DNA of 64,000 nt from Clostridium sp. CAG:780. Lineage in GTDB: Bacteria > Bacillota > Clostridia > TANB77 > CAG-508. Under the pieces are notes generated by a model that worked only from the letters and a program-made list of their open reading frames with translations, did not search any database and was not told the origin of the DNA. This document shows positions 42,406 to 50,767 of the stretch, one piece after another. The position numbers were made by a program, and so were the translations under genes. Every line of letters begins with the position of its first letter. Within the stretch, counting starts at the first letter, position 1. The stretch spans positions 88,102-152,101 of the forward strand of contig HF994458.1 in the NCBI GenBank assembly GCA_000434195.1. The letters run 5' to 3'.

Positions 42406-42437
42406 TTTTTATATTTTCAAATTTGCTATCGCCTATT
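42406..42437. repeat. 32-bp direct repeat, distal copy (second comEA 3' end)
   Basis: Identical over 32 bp to 43176-43207, which lies inside comEA. On the minus strand it encodes IGDSKFENIK and continues TMIRV-stop, a slightly different version of the comEA ending MLIKV-stop. It flanks the toxin-antitoxin islet. Confidence 0.9.
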
Positions 42438-42446
42438 TCAACATGA

Positions 42447-42743
42447 CTATTTGTCTTTTTTACTATCTTTCAATGGTACTACTTTCAATGTATACCCCAT
42501 TGAATACAATAGTTTCATAAGTGTTGATACTCTTGGCGAATTTACGTTCTTTTCTATTCTAGCTATTATTGGTTGTTTTATTCCACTCTTAGCACTCAAT
42601 TCTCTTTGAGTTAACATACTTTTTTTCCTTGCCTCTATTGTAGCTTTTATTATGTCCATTTCCAATTGAATTTCTGCTTCCTGTTCTTGTGTGATTTTTA
42701 GTTCTTTTTCCACTTCATCCCAGGTTTTAAATTCCTTATTCAT
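42447..42743 (-). CDS. HigA-like antitoxin, XRE-family HTH
   Basis: 98 aa. The C-terminal half is an XRE helix-turn-helix: LTQRELSAKSGIKQPIIARIE with the following SPRVSTLMKLLYSMG. This is typical of antitoxins encoded after HigB/Gp49-like toxins. It should bind and neutralise the toxin and repress the operon at the perfect inverted repeat upstream. The ATG begins 1 nt after the toxin stop, so translation is coupled. If the toxin is dead through its frameshift, the antitoxin may persist as a repressor or anti-addiction factor. Confidence 0.85.
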   Translation of the reverse strand: MNKEFKTWDEVEKELKITQEQEAEIQLEMDIIKATIEARKKSMLTQRELSAKSGIKQPIIARIEKNVNSPRVSTLMKLLYSMGYTLKVVPLKDSKKDK

Positions 42744-42744
42744 A

Positions 42745-43097
42745 CTAGTTTCCTCTCTTTAAAAAATCTTTTAACAGTTTTTTAGCTTTAATAATTTCAT
42801 TTTTGGGAGTTTTTTGAGTCCTTTTTATAAAAACACTTAACAATACGAATTCTTTATCTTTATAATATGCAAATAGTATTCTATCTCTTAATGGTCTTAA
42901 CTCCCATATATCATCCATTAAGTGTTTTACATATGGTTTGCCTATTCTTGTCCCTTCTTGTTTTAATAATCTTATATATGCTATTATTTTGCTATATTTT
43001 ATTCTACTCGTCTTATCCTTTCTTATACTCAAACTTTTTAAATACTCCTCAATTTCACTCCTTCCGTTTTGATCTTGATATATTTTATTTCATACAT
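42745..43097 (-). pseudogene. HigB/Gp49-like (RelE-superfamily) toxin with N-terminal frameshift
   Basis: The intact frame encodes 95 residues from a TTG at 43032, with the family motifs IWELRPLRDRILFAYY and KRTQKTPKNEI (phage-derived Gp49-like toxins, mRNA interferase fold). An ATG at 43097 with AAGGAG 7 nt upstream begins MYEIKY. A one-base shift in the following TATAT tract would join it to QDQNGRSEIEEYLKSL and the rest, making a typical 117-aa toxin. As written, the ATG frame stops after 19 codons. It is either inactivated, a sequencing error, or a case of slippage. No well-placed start exists for the shorter form. Confidence 0.75.
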
Positions 43098-43120
43098 AAA
43101 GGTTCTCCTTATATCATATT

Positions 43121-43151
43121 TTATGATAACATATTAGTTATCATAAGTCAA
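43121..43151 (-). promoter_or_regulatory. Toxin-antitoxin promoter with operator palindrome
   Basis: A perfect 10-bp inverted repeat (43121-43130 with 43137-43146, 6-nt gap) overlaps a promoter with TTGACT (43146-43151), a 17-nt spacer and TATCAT (43123-43128). This is the expected layout for autorepression by the HTH antitoxin. Confidence 0.8.
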
Positions 43152-43158
43152 TTATTTT

Positions 43159-43740
43159 TTACACTTTTATTAACATTTTTATATTTTCAAATTTGCTATC
43201 GCCTATTCCCGGTACATTTTTTAAATCTTCGATTTTTTGAAATTTTCCATTTTCTTTTCTGTATTCTATTATTTTGTTTGCAGTTGCTTCCCCCACTCCT
43301 GGCAGAGTTATAAGTTCTTCAATTTGCGCTACGTTAATATTTATTTTGCTTTGTCCTTTTGACATATTGTCTTTTCCTTGTGTTATATATTCTTGTTCTT
43401 CTTCATTTTTGCTTGGTATATATAGTTTTTCTCCATCTTCTAACACATACGCTAAATTGAGCCTATTTACATCTGCTTCATCTGTCTCTCCACCAGCAGC
43501 TTCTAATGCATCTACTATTCTGGATCCCTCTTCTAATACTACAACTCCCGGATTATTAATTGCTCCAGTTATGTGCACCGTAATCTGGCTTATATGTGTT
43601 TCTCCAGATTGCTCTTCATTGTCATAGTAGCTAACAGTATTTTCCTGTGTTTGTTTGTACATGTATATTCCCACAGTTGTTGCTATTATCACCACTACAA
43701 CAGCTATTACTATTTTCATTTTTGTACTTATATTTTGCAA
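43159..43740 (-). CDS. comEA: ComEA-family DNA-binding protein (SLBB plus helix-hairpin-helix)
   Basis: 193 aa. One N-terminal membrane helix (about residues 8-30) anchors an outward-facing SLBB domain (TVHITGAINNPGVVVLEEG) and a C-terminal helix-hairpin-helix pair (LPGVGEATANKI and VPGIGDSKFENI). In competent Firmicutes ComEA binds incoming DNA outside the membrane. I start it at the TTG at 43740 because AAAGGAGG lies 7 nt upstream; the ATG at 43758 precedes that SD. Its last 12 or so codons lie in a 32-bp repeat found again past the toxin-antitoxin genes, so the present ending may have been brought in by the islet. No other com genes are in the window. Confidence 0.88.
   Translation of the reverse strand: MQNISTKMKIVIAVVVVIIATTVGIYMYKQTQENTVSYYDNEEQSGETHISQITVHITGAINNPGVVVLEEGSRIVDALEAAGGETDEADVNRLNLAYVLEDGEKLYIPSKNEEEQEYITQGKDNMSKGQSKININVAQIEELITLPGVGEATANKIIEYRKENGKFQKIEDLKNVPGIGDSKFENIKMLIKV
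43176..43207. repeat. 32-bp direct repeat, proximal copy (inside comEA)
   Basis: Partner of 42406-42437 at a distance of 770 bp. Weaker similarity continues for about 15 bp past the core on the comEA stop side. Confidence 0.9.
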
Positions 43741-43765
43741 AATATTGCCTCCTTTCATTTTTGTA

Positions 43766-43794
43766 TTGAATTTTTATACTTTTTAAGATATGAT
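43766..43794 (+). promoter_or_regulatory. Promoter of the D,D-carboxypeptidase gene
   Basis: TTGAAT (43766-43771), a 17-nt spacer and TATGAT (43789-43794) on the plus strand, about 28 nt before the start codon. Confidence 0.75.
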
Positions 43795-43822
43795 ATACAT
43801 ACATTTTATAGAGGAGCTTTAT

Positions 43823-45094
43823 ATGAATTGTTTTAAAAAGATATGTATAACATTGTTTTTATTTTTGATTATTTTTGTAAGTGGCTGCACATCAACTTAT
43901 GCATCCACCATACCAGACACCTATTCTTCAGCATGTTTACTAATGGAAGAAAGTACTGGAAAAATTTTATATAGCAAGAACGCTAACAGTATAATGTATC
44001 CTGCAAGCACTACTAAAATTATGACTGCAATTCTTACTTTAGAAAAGTGTAATCTTTCTGACACAGCTGTTGTAAGCCATAACGCTGTTTTTTCTATTCC
44101 TAGCGGATACTCTACCGCAAGCCTTGTGGAGGGAGAAGTTTTAACTATTGAACAGTTATTAAATGTTTTACTAATTCCTTCTGCAAATGATGCAGCCGTC
44201 GTTTTGGCCGAACATATTGCAGGATCTGTTGAAGCATTTAGCGATATGATGAATTCTAAAGCTGTTGAGTTAGGCTGTTTAAACACTCATTTTGTTAATC
44301 CTAACGGGATTCACAACGAAAACCATTATTCAACAGCATACGATTTAGCTTTAATAGGAAAGTATGCTATGCAATTCCCTACTTTTAAGGAGATCTCTTC
44401 TAAGACACGCTATACTTTGCCAATCACAAACGCTTATAGCAAGGAAGATCGTATTTTTAATACAACAAATGATCTTATTAAACCTAATTATAGCTCTTCG
44501 CCTACTAATTATTATTACAAATATGCAACTGGCGGAAAGACAGGATATACCGATCCAGCAGGTCAATGCATTGTTGCTACTGCTACAAAAGATAATGTTT
44601 CTTTGATTGCAGTCACTCTTCATGGCGATTTTACAGAAGACAATCTTAGTCAAAGAGCTCTTGATTGCAAAGCTTTATTTGAATACGGATTTAATAATTT
44701 TTCTATGGTTTCTATTGCCCAAAAAGGCGATGTTGCCTCTAATATGAAGGTGCCTAATGCAACCAAAGATTCTTCGTCTTTGGATTTGCTATATTCGGAT
44801 GATATTTATGCTTTTGTTCCTAACGGGTTTGATACATCTTCAGTTACTCCTAACATAAAGCTTTCGAGTACTTTTGCACCTATAGCTCAAGACACCGTTC
44901 TTGGCACAATTTCTTATGATATTGATGGTTCAAATTATTCTTGTAATTTGTTAGCTTCACACGAAGTTTATAAAAATCAATTTGCAAAAACTGCTATGGA
45001 ACTTGCTCTTTTACTTATTTTTTTAATATTATTGTCTAAGTTTTTGAAACGCAAAAAACGTAGAAAGAATTATAGAAAAAAGCCAAAAAAATAG
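43823..45094 (+). CDS. D-alanyl-D-alanine carboxypeptidase (peptidase S11, DacF-like)
   Basis: 423 aa. It trims the terminal D-Ala from peptidoglycan stem peptides. The active-site triad of motifs is complete: STTK (Ser62, Lys65), SAND, and KTG in GGKTGYTD. The signal segment ends VSGC (Cys22), a lipobox, so it is probably a lipoprotein. It also has a C-terminal membrane helix and a strongly basic tail. The start at 43823 is chosen for GAGGAG 6 nt upstream; a longer frame from 43790 begins too near the promoter. It is a single gene divergent from comEA. Confidence 0.92.
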   Translation: MNCFKKICITLFLFLIIFVSGCTSTYASTIPDTYSSACLLMEESTGKILYSKNANSIMYPASTTKIMTAILTLEKCNLSDTAVVSHNAVFSIPSGYSTASLVEGEVLTIEQLLNVLLIPSANDAAVVLAEHIAGSVEAFSDMMNSKAVELGCLNTHFVNPNGIHNENHYSTAYDLALIGKYAMQFPTFKEISSKTRYTLPITNAYSKEDRIFNTTNDLIKPNYSSSPTNYYYKYATGGKTGYTDPAGQCIVATATKDNVSLIAVTLHGDFTEDNLSQRALDCKALFEYGFNNFSMVSIAQKGDVASNMKVPNATKDSSSLDLLYSDDIYAFVPNGFDTSSVTPNIKLSSTFAPIAQDTVLGTISYDIDGSNYSCNLLASHEVYKNQFAKTAMELALLLIFLILLSKFLKRKKRRKNYRKKPKK

Positions 45095-45119
45095 GGTGAA
45101 TTTTATTCCCCCTATTTTT
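45087..45119. terminator. Bidirectional terminator between dac and LCP genes
   Basis: A 10-bp stem (45087-45096 with 45110-45119) flanked by A on one side and T on the other serves both converging genes. It overlaps the last codons of the plus-strand gene. Confidence 0.85.
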
Positions 45120-45122
45120 ATT

Positions 45123-46229
45123 TTAGTTATTTGTTTCTGTTTCTGCTTCTACTTTTGGAAATAACTCTTTTACTAATTCAGCTGTCTTCTTTTTGTTTGC
45201 TACATAAATCGATACTCCGTTACACATTTCTGTGGTTCCTGGAACCATTCCTGTTTTTATATTGTCGGCGTCAAATTCCACTGCTGATGGCACATATGCC
45301 TTTAGTTTTGTTAAATCCATATTTGTGTTTACGTTTTCGTTCATAATGTCTATTATTTGTTTTAACTTAAATATGTTTTGTATTTTTAAAGTTTGTTTAA
45401 GCGTTGCTATGATAAATTCTCTTTGAGTTCTCATTCTTCCCAAGTCCTGTTGTCCATAACTTGAAGGATATGTTGAACCATCATTATTATGTCTGAATCT
45501 TAATAACTGTTCTGCTTTTGCTCCATTTATTAATTGCTCTCCTGCTTTTAAATCAATGTATAGATTTTGATCTGTATCTTCTGTGTAATACATATCTATT
45601 GGAACATTAAATGTTACTCCACCTATTGCATCAACTAATTTTATAAGTGCCTTAGTATCTATTATTACATAGTTTTCTAACTCTAAACCTGTTAAATCAT
45701 TTATCCTATCTATGGCATCCGGTATTTTCGTACCGCTTCTAAATACTGTGTTTATTTTGTAACTTGCTATGTAGTTTGATGTAGCTGTTGTTCTGTCCTT
45801 TTTTCCTACATATGTATCTCTTGGTATTGACATTATAGATGCCTCTTGCGTTTTCGGATTATATGATGCTACCATGATTGTATCTGCTAATTTATAATCG
45901 TCAACTCCACTTATTCCCATGATTAACACTTGTATTGGTTGTAAGTTTTCTATTGTTTCTGAGCTTTCTCCAAGTAATGTTGCAAGTAATGCTGACAAGG
46001 TGCCTATCCCGTTTTGCTTTTTGTTATAAAATCCATATCCTAGGTATGAGGTTCCTGCTATTAGCATTAAGCACAATATTGTTACAACTATTCTTTTTGC
46101 TATTCTAGTTGCCGTTACTTTCTTTTTTGGTTTCTCAGTTTTGTTTTTTGCTTTTGACTTTTTTACTTTTTCTTCTTCTCTTGAATGTTTACCTTGATTT
46201 TTTTCTTTTGCCCTTTTTTCGTTTTTCAA
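45123..46229 (-). CDS. LytR-CpsA-Psr (LCP) family cell-wall glycopolymer transferase
   Basis: 368 aa. A long, very basic cytoplasmic tail (about residues 1-45, rich in Lys, Glu and Arg) precedes one membrane helix (about 47-70). The extracellular LCP domain follows, with MGISGVDDYKLADTIM, the Arg of SIPRDTYV and the LLRFRH motif with GRMRTQREF. LCP enzymes attach wall teichoic acid-like polymers from a polyprenyl carrier to peptidoglycan. The start is a TTG at 46229 with GGGGG about 8 nt upstream. It is downstream of CvpA-, DUF5711- and YkvI-like genes on the same strand. Confidence 0.92.
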   Translation of the reverse strand: MKNEKRAKEKNQGKHSREEEKVKKSKAKNKTEKPKKKVTATRIAKRIVVTILCLMLIAGTSYLGYGFYNKKQNGIGTLSALLATLLGESSETIENLQPIQVLIMGISGVDDYKLADTIMVASYNPKTQEASIMSIPRDTYVGKKDRTTATSNYIASYKINTVFRSGTKIPDAIDRINDLTGLELENYVIIDTKALIKLVDAIGGVTFNVPIDMYYTEDTDQNLYIDLKAGEQLINGAKAEQLLRFRHNNDGSTYPSSYGQQDLGRMRTQREFIIATLKQTLKIQNIFKLKQIIDIMNENVNTNMDLTKLKAYVPSAVEFDADNIKTGMVPGTTEMCNGVSIYVANKKKTAELVKELFPKVEAETETNN

Positions 46230-46292
46230 TTAAATTACCCCCATAATTTTTTACGTTACCTAGTATATCAAATATATCTTAATTTTTCAACA

Positions 46293-46937
46293 TTATTTGA
46301 AGATTAATTTTAATATTATGTTATTGTTATATATTGTTGCTCCAAAGTATGATTGGCTTACAGCATTTACTATTGGATTACTTCCCCAAATTACGCTCAT
46401 TAGCGAAACTATTCCTAGTAAGATATAAACTATAAGTGCTCCTTGCAATATTCCATATATTACTCCACCTGTTTTATCAATTTGCTTAAGTATTGGTAAT
46501 TTTGTAATTCCTTTTGCAAATATGCTAATGATGAATAGCAATAATCTTGCAACTATGTATATTGCAATAGCTGTACCTGCTCTCATTATAGTTAGCGTTG
46601 TGCTTTTTGCTGTTTGTTCTACTATGTTGTTTCTAGCTTCTGTTGTAGCCTTATCTATTTGGTTATTTATACTATCTGCTAGAGTTGTTGGCATTTGATC
46701 CTCGTTTGTGTTTTCCTCTTTGCTAAAATTCTTTATTAATGTTGTTTCTATTTTTTCGTCTATTTGAGTTTTTTCCATTATTACATTTGATATTGGTTTA
46801 TACAACATCACTGCTAATACAACTGCTATTGCAAAAGATGCTAACTTTATTAAGCTTCCTGCTAGTCCTCTTACATAACCTATTATCATAAAAGCTAATA
46901 ATATAGCTATTAATATTAAGTCTACTATAACTCCCAT
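46293..46937 (-). CDS. CvpA family membrane protein
   Basis: 214 aa with four hydrophobic segments, at about residues 5-20, 28-48, 120-145 and 160-185. The N-terminal pattern IVDLILIAILLAFMIIGYVRG with a following Gly-Ser-Leu is typical of the CvpA family (colicin V production-like). Members in Firmicutes are linked to envelope homeostasis, but the molecular activity is not settled. AAAGGAG lies 7 nt before the ATG. It sits 12 nt after the DUF5711-like gene, so the two are probably co-translated. Confidence 0.8.
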   Translation of the reverse strand: MGVIVDLILIAILLAFMIIGYVRGLAGSLIKLASFAIAVVLAVMLYKPISNVIMEKTQIDEKIETTLIKNFSKEENTNEDQMPTTLADSINNQIDKATTEARNNIVEQTAKSTTLTIMRAGTAIAIYIVARLLLFIISIFAKGITKLPILKQIDKTGGVIYGILQGALIVYILLGIVSLMSVIWGSNPIVNAVSQSYFGATIYNNNIILKLIFK

Positions 46938-46949
46938 GTTTTTTCTCCT

Positions 46950-48188
46950 TTAAAATTTTACTATTTCTATTTTGTTTCTATATATAATTCCTGCAATTTC
47001 GTTTGATATTACTATTTCTCTTACTTCTTGCTTTGAAGTGTATTTTTTTATCAACCATCCATTTGTATCGACAAAATGAATTTCTGATCCTAAGTTTAAT
47101 GCTATTTTATCGCCACAACTATAAAGTTCTTTTGTAACTCCTGTAAAGTTATATACACTTTCTTTTAGTGAATTTGTATTTATTATTCTTAATGATGTGT
47201 TTGTGTTTAGTAATCCTTTGTTTTCTTCTGTTGTTTTTGTAACATAATTATCTAATTGAATACTCGCAAATGTTACCTTTTCTGTTTTTGTATCAATTTT
47301 TGCTATTTCTTTATCTTGATTATCTTTGATAACATGTATTGAATTGTCGTACATGCAAACAAGTCTGGTTTTATTTTGGTATTTTATATTTAGTATTAAA
47401 CTGTCTGCCGGAGCTTTATATGTATATATAATTGCGTCTTGATTTTCTTGTTGATCTCCTGAATTTTTTTGCTTTGCTTTATCTATTGATATAATTTTTA
47501 TGTTTGATTGTATTAGTGTTCCGCTTGTGTTTACTTCTGCATAACTTAGATATTTATTGTCGTCAGATATACTTGATGCAACTGCCACCGTATCAGATAA
47601 ATAGTTTCTAAATATTTCATTTCCAGAATTGTCTAGTAATATTATTACTGATTTGTACGCTGTTCCTGACACAATTATAGATGTATATCCATTAGCATTA
47701 ATGCTTACTCTTGATATGTTGCCTTCTAAATCTTTTGACCATTTAATTGTGTTGTCAGAAATCATATAGGCTTTTTGTGCATCCTGTTCTGCTATAAGTA
47801 AGTATTTACCATTACTTGCAATTATCGGCTTGCTTATTTCCAACTTTAATTCCGACTCTTTTTTTCCAGTAGAGTTGTATGTTTCTAACGTGTTTTCTTT
47901 TAGTATTGCAATATATTTATAATATGAGAAAATATTTGATTTATCGTAGTCTTCGATGTTTATTGTTTTTAGGTTTTCTTCGTTTATTTCTTTCCTAAGT
48001 ATTTTTTCGTCTGCAAACTTTCTAAATCCTTCATTGTTGGCATATACCGCATATATTACTATTATTGCAATGACTATAACTGATAGTATTATCATACCTG
48101 TTAGTCTTTTTTTGTTTATTGTTTTCGTATCATTCTTATTAAAATATAGCAAGTTTATTTTTTCTTTTTTCTCATCTTTCTTTTTCAT
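46950..48188 (-). CDS. DUF5711-like single-pass membrane protein with beta-propeller-like ectodomain
   Basis: 412 aa. A basic cytoplasmic start and one membrane helix (about residues 29-50) lead to an ectodomain of repeated beta strands with Trp/Ser/Asp turns (KWSKDLEGN, YKSVIILLDNSGNEIFRNYL). The strand pattern is like WD or PQQ propellers. The combination with CvpA resembles DUF5711 proteins of Clostridia, whose function I do not know. The SD AAGGAGG is unusually far (13 nt) from the ATG, though a second weak purine run lies nearer. Confidence 0.7.
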   Translation of the reverse strand: MKKKDEKKEKINLLYFNKNDTKTINKKRLTGMIILSVIVIAIIVIYAVYANNEGFRKFADEKILRKEINEENLKTINIEDYDKSNIFSYYKYIAILKENTLETYNSTGKKESELKLEISKPIIASNGKYLLIAEQDAQKAYMISDNTIKWSKDLEGNISRVSINANGYTSIIVSGTAYKSVIILLDNSGNEIFRNYLSDTVAVASSISDDNKYLSYAEVNTSGTLIQSNIKIISIDKAKQKNSGDQQENQDAIIYTYKAPADSLILNIKYQNKTRLVCMYDNSIHVIKDNQDKEIAKIDTKTEKVTFASIQLDNYVTKTTEENKGLLNTNTSLRIINTNSLKESVYNFTGVTKELYSCGDKIALNLGSEIHFVDTNGWLIKKYTSKQEVREIVISNEIAGIIYRNKIEIVKF

Positions 48189-48234
48189 CTTTTGCCACTT
48201 TCCTCCTTGCGGTTTTGTGTATCTTTATATTAAT

Positions 48235-49251
48235 TTATATCAGTTTTTTACAGTTTTTGCAATAGGATTTTATTATTAATATAATTTGTATTATTCCAAT
48301 CGCACCAAATACCGGATACAGTACTGTTACAAGGTTTCCAAATCCAATATATGAAATCGGTATTTCTAATACGCAGATTGCCAGTACTGCCATTTTGTAT
48401 TCATTTTTATTTTTTATGTTTTCTAATGCTCCATATCCTGCTGAAATTACAGATGTTATTATTGCTGTAATTATTGACACTCCATACATTACTTTGTCTA
48501 TTTGTCCTGATAGTATTGCTAATATTGGCATTTCTACTTTTGATATATCCATGTTGGTTGATAACAACATTTGGTATATTAGTATCAGCATTGTTAGTAT
48601 TATTATTGATGATATGAAGGATATTATTTTTACATTCTTTTCATGTTTTATGTTTTTACTTATTGATACTATTATCGGTATAAGTATTATGCTGTTATAA
48701 CTGGTATACAAAATTGCTTTGATGATTGATGGCAAAACTTCACTTTCGGGTTTGATTTTTATTGTTGGCGTACTGTTTTTTATTCCTATTGCAATTATTG
48801 CAATTATCATTATTGGCACTATAATTGAGTTAAGTTTTACTATTCCTTCTATGTTTTTTATCAGTATTATATATATTATTGTTCCACTTATTATTGCTGT
48901 TATGATTATTGGAATTTTAAATTCCTGTTTAAAAAATGAGCATAAGCCTGCACACATTATCCAGAAAGACGCTAGTAGGAACGTGTTTATTATTTTTTTC
49001 ACTATGCTTGATACTGTTTTATTTTTTGATATTAGATTCACAAACTGATTGTTGCTATCCACTTCACAGTGCTTTGATATTTTTATAGTCATATAAATTA
49101 TTGTAGCCGTCATTATTGTTGATATCACAGCTCCCAATATTCCTGCTACTCCATATTTTGCAAAAAAGATATACACTTCTTTGCCTGATGCAAAGCCAGC
49201 TCCTATCATAGTTCCGATTATTATAGATATACTTTTTATATTATTTTTCAT
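48235..49251 (-). CDS. YkvI-like polytopic membrane protein (putative transporter)
   Basis: 338 aa with about ten membrane helices. The opening GTMIGAGFASGKEVYIFF with the Gly-rich break in helix 1 is characteristic of YkvI-like proteins and recalls the unwound helix of LeuT-fold transporters. The substrate is unknown. A terminator-like hairpin ends 3 nt before its ATG, and the hairpin 3' arm is its SD. It heads the group YkvI, DUF5711, CvpA, LCP. Confidence 0.75.
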   Translation of the reverse strand: MKNNIKSISIIIGTMIGAGFASGKEVYIFFAKYGVAGILGAVISTIMTATIIYMTIKISKHCEVDSNNQFVNLISKNKTVSSIVKKIINTFLLASFWIMCAGLCSFFKQEFKIPIIITAIISGTIIYIILIKNIEGIVKLNSIIVPIMIIAIIAIGIKNSTPTIKIKPESEVLPSIIKAILYTSYNSIILIPIIVSISKNIKHEKNVKIISFISSIIILTMLILIYQMLLSTNMDISKVEMPILAILSGQIDKVMYGVSIITAIITSVISAGYGALENIKNKNEYKMAVLAICVLEIPISYIGFGNLVTVLYPVFGAIGIIQIILIIKSYCKNCKKLI

Positions 49252-49253
49252 AA

Positions 49254-49283
49254 AACCCCCTCATAACACTGTATGAGAGGGTT
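49254..49283 (-). promoter_or_regulatory. Terminator-like hairpin containing the YkvI-like gene's SD
   Basis: A 12-bp stem (49254-49265 with 49272-49283, one G-U on the minus strand) with a 6-nt loop, then T4 and the ATG. The 3' arm reads TATGAGGGGG. It lies between the stop of the ABC accessory gene and the YkvI-like start. Confidence 0.65.
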
Positions 49284-49296
49284 TGTTTTTTATTAC

Positions 49297-50754
49297 TTAT
49301 TTTTGTCTTTTTCGCATTTGCCATACTATTATTCCTGCGACTATTATTAATATTGGAAATACTGTGATTATTATTTTTATTACTTTATCCTGTTCTTTGG
49401 TTGCTGTATACACAGTAACTCCTGTGTCTTTTCTTAATGTGATGTTATCTGTTCTTTCTGTTAAATATGATATTGAGTTTATAATCATATCCTTGTTATT
49501 GTAGAATGTTATGCCTAAGGCTTTTGTTGCCCCTTGTGTTCCGTTTAAAATAACATATAAATCACTTGCAAAGAAATCGTTTGTGCATAATATAAGTTTA
49601 GATTGTTTGTCTTCTCCTATATTTTTTGTGATCGATGCGGCCACTACACTATTTGCACCGTCCTGATCTGATTCAGTTCTTGATGCTGTCGTTATTGATA
49701 CATCATTTCTTAAGAAAGTGCCACTAGATGTTGTTAAAAGATTTTCTGTTGTTACTCCTAAAGCTTCTAGCTCTTCGTCTGATTTGTAATTTATTCTTCC
49801 ACAGTTCATGAATGCAACTGCTCCATCTGACGCAATGTATTTAGTTATGCTTGATGTAGCATTTATTGTTGGTAATACAAAATTTGGATATCCATTTAAC
49901 ATTTTTTTGTCGTTAGTCTCAAAGATTATTCCTTCTGATATTGAAACTCCATACAAATCCAATATTGAGTTAAAGTTTGTCAACTCTGCTTTTCTGTAAT
50001 TTGGTTCTGCCAATATCATCATGTTACCACCATTATTTATGTAGTTTACTATTAAGTCTTTTTCATATTCAGAGAAGTCCTCTTGCAAAGATGTTAGTAC
50101 CAGTACATTACAATCTGCTGGAATTTCTCCCTTTACTAATAAATCTAAATCTTCTACTTCATTTGCTTCATTTTTTAGCAATTCTTTTGCAGTTTGGAAA
50201 GCATTGCTATAAACTATATGATTTGTTACAAAATATATTTTTGGATTGCTTTCTAGATTTACATCTAATATTGCATTTGTAAGCGCTTGTTCTGTTGTGT
50301 CAATAGTGTCATATGTTGTATAGTCTGTTGTGTATAAATCACTTGTAGCCAATGCTTTTTTTCTATCTTCATTTTCTATAATTATTAGCTCTTTATTGAC
50401 TTGACCTATTCCATATTCCGTTTCTAAGTCTGGTCTTGTTGTCACATCTGTTAAAACTTCACAAGTAATATGTGAATTTTCTCTATTATACAAATCCGCA
50501 AAATCTTTTACGTCATCCATATTGTATAATATTATTTTTGTGTCTTTGCTTACACTTTTTATTTTGTCTTTTGATTCCTGAGAAAGTGAGTATAATTTTT
50601 CTTGTGTTAAATCTACATCTGGAATATTTAATTTATCTATAAGTATGTTTAATCCTACACACAATGCTACTATCACTAACATTAGTAATATTGTTACTAA
50701 TAAATTTCGCAAAATTCTTGCGCTTTTGATGTTTTCTTTTAATTCTTTTTTCAT
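49297..50754 (-). CDS. GldG-like ABC transporter accessory protein
   Basis: 485 aa with a membrane helix at each end (about residues 18-40 and 455-475) and a large ectodomain between. It belongs to the GldG/ABC-2 auxiliary family (motifs QEKLYSLSQESKDKI and GGNMMILAEPNYR). In Bacteroidota GldG works with GldA and GldF in gliding. Outside that phylum the same trio is common and its cargo unknown. It lies 14 nt after the permease stop, last gene in the ATPase-permease-accessory operon. Confidence 0.85.
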   Translation of the reverse strand: MKKELKENIKSARILRNLLVTILLMLVIVALCVGLNILIDKLNIPDVDLTQEKLYSLSQESKDKIKSVSKDTKIILYNMDDVKDFADLYNRENSHITCEVLTDVTTRPDLETEYGIGQVNKELIIIENEDRKKALATSDLYTTDYTTYDTIDTTEQALTNAILDVNLESNPKIYFVTNHIVYSNAFQTAKELLKNEANEVEDLDLLVKGEIPADCNVLVLTSLQEDFSEYEKDLIVNYINNGGNMMILAEPNYRKAELTNFNSILDLYGVSISEGIIFETNDKKMLNGYPNFVLPTINATSSITKYIASDGAVAFMNCGRINYKSDEELEALGVTTENLLTTSSGTFLRNDVSITTASRTESDQDGANSVVAASITKNIGEDKQSKLILCTNDFFASDLYVILNGTQGATKALGITFYNNKDMIINSISYLTERTDNITLRKDTGVTVYTATKEQDKVIKIIITVFPILIIVAGIIVWQMRKRQK

Positions 50755-50767
50755 GCCTATTCCCCCT

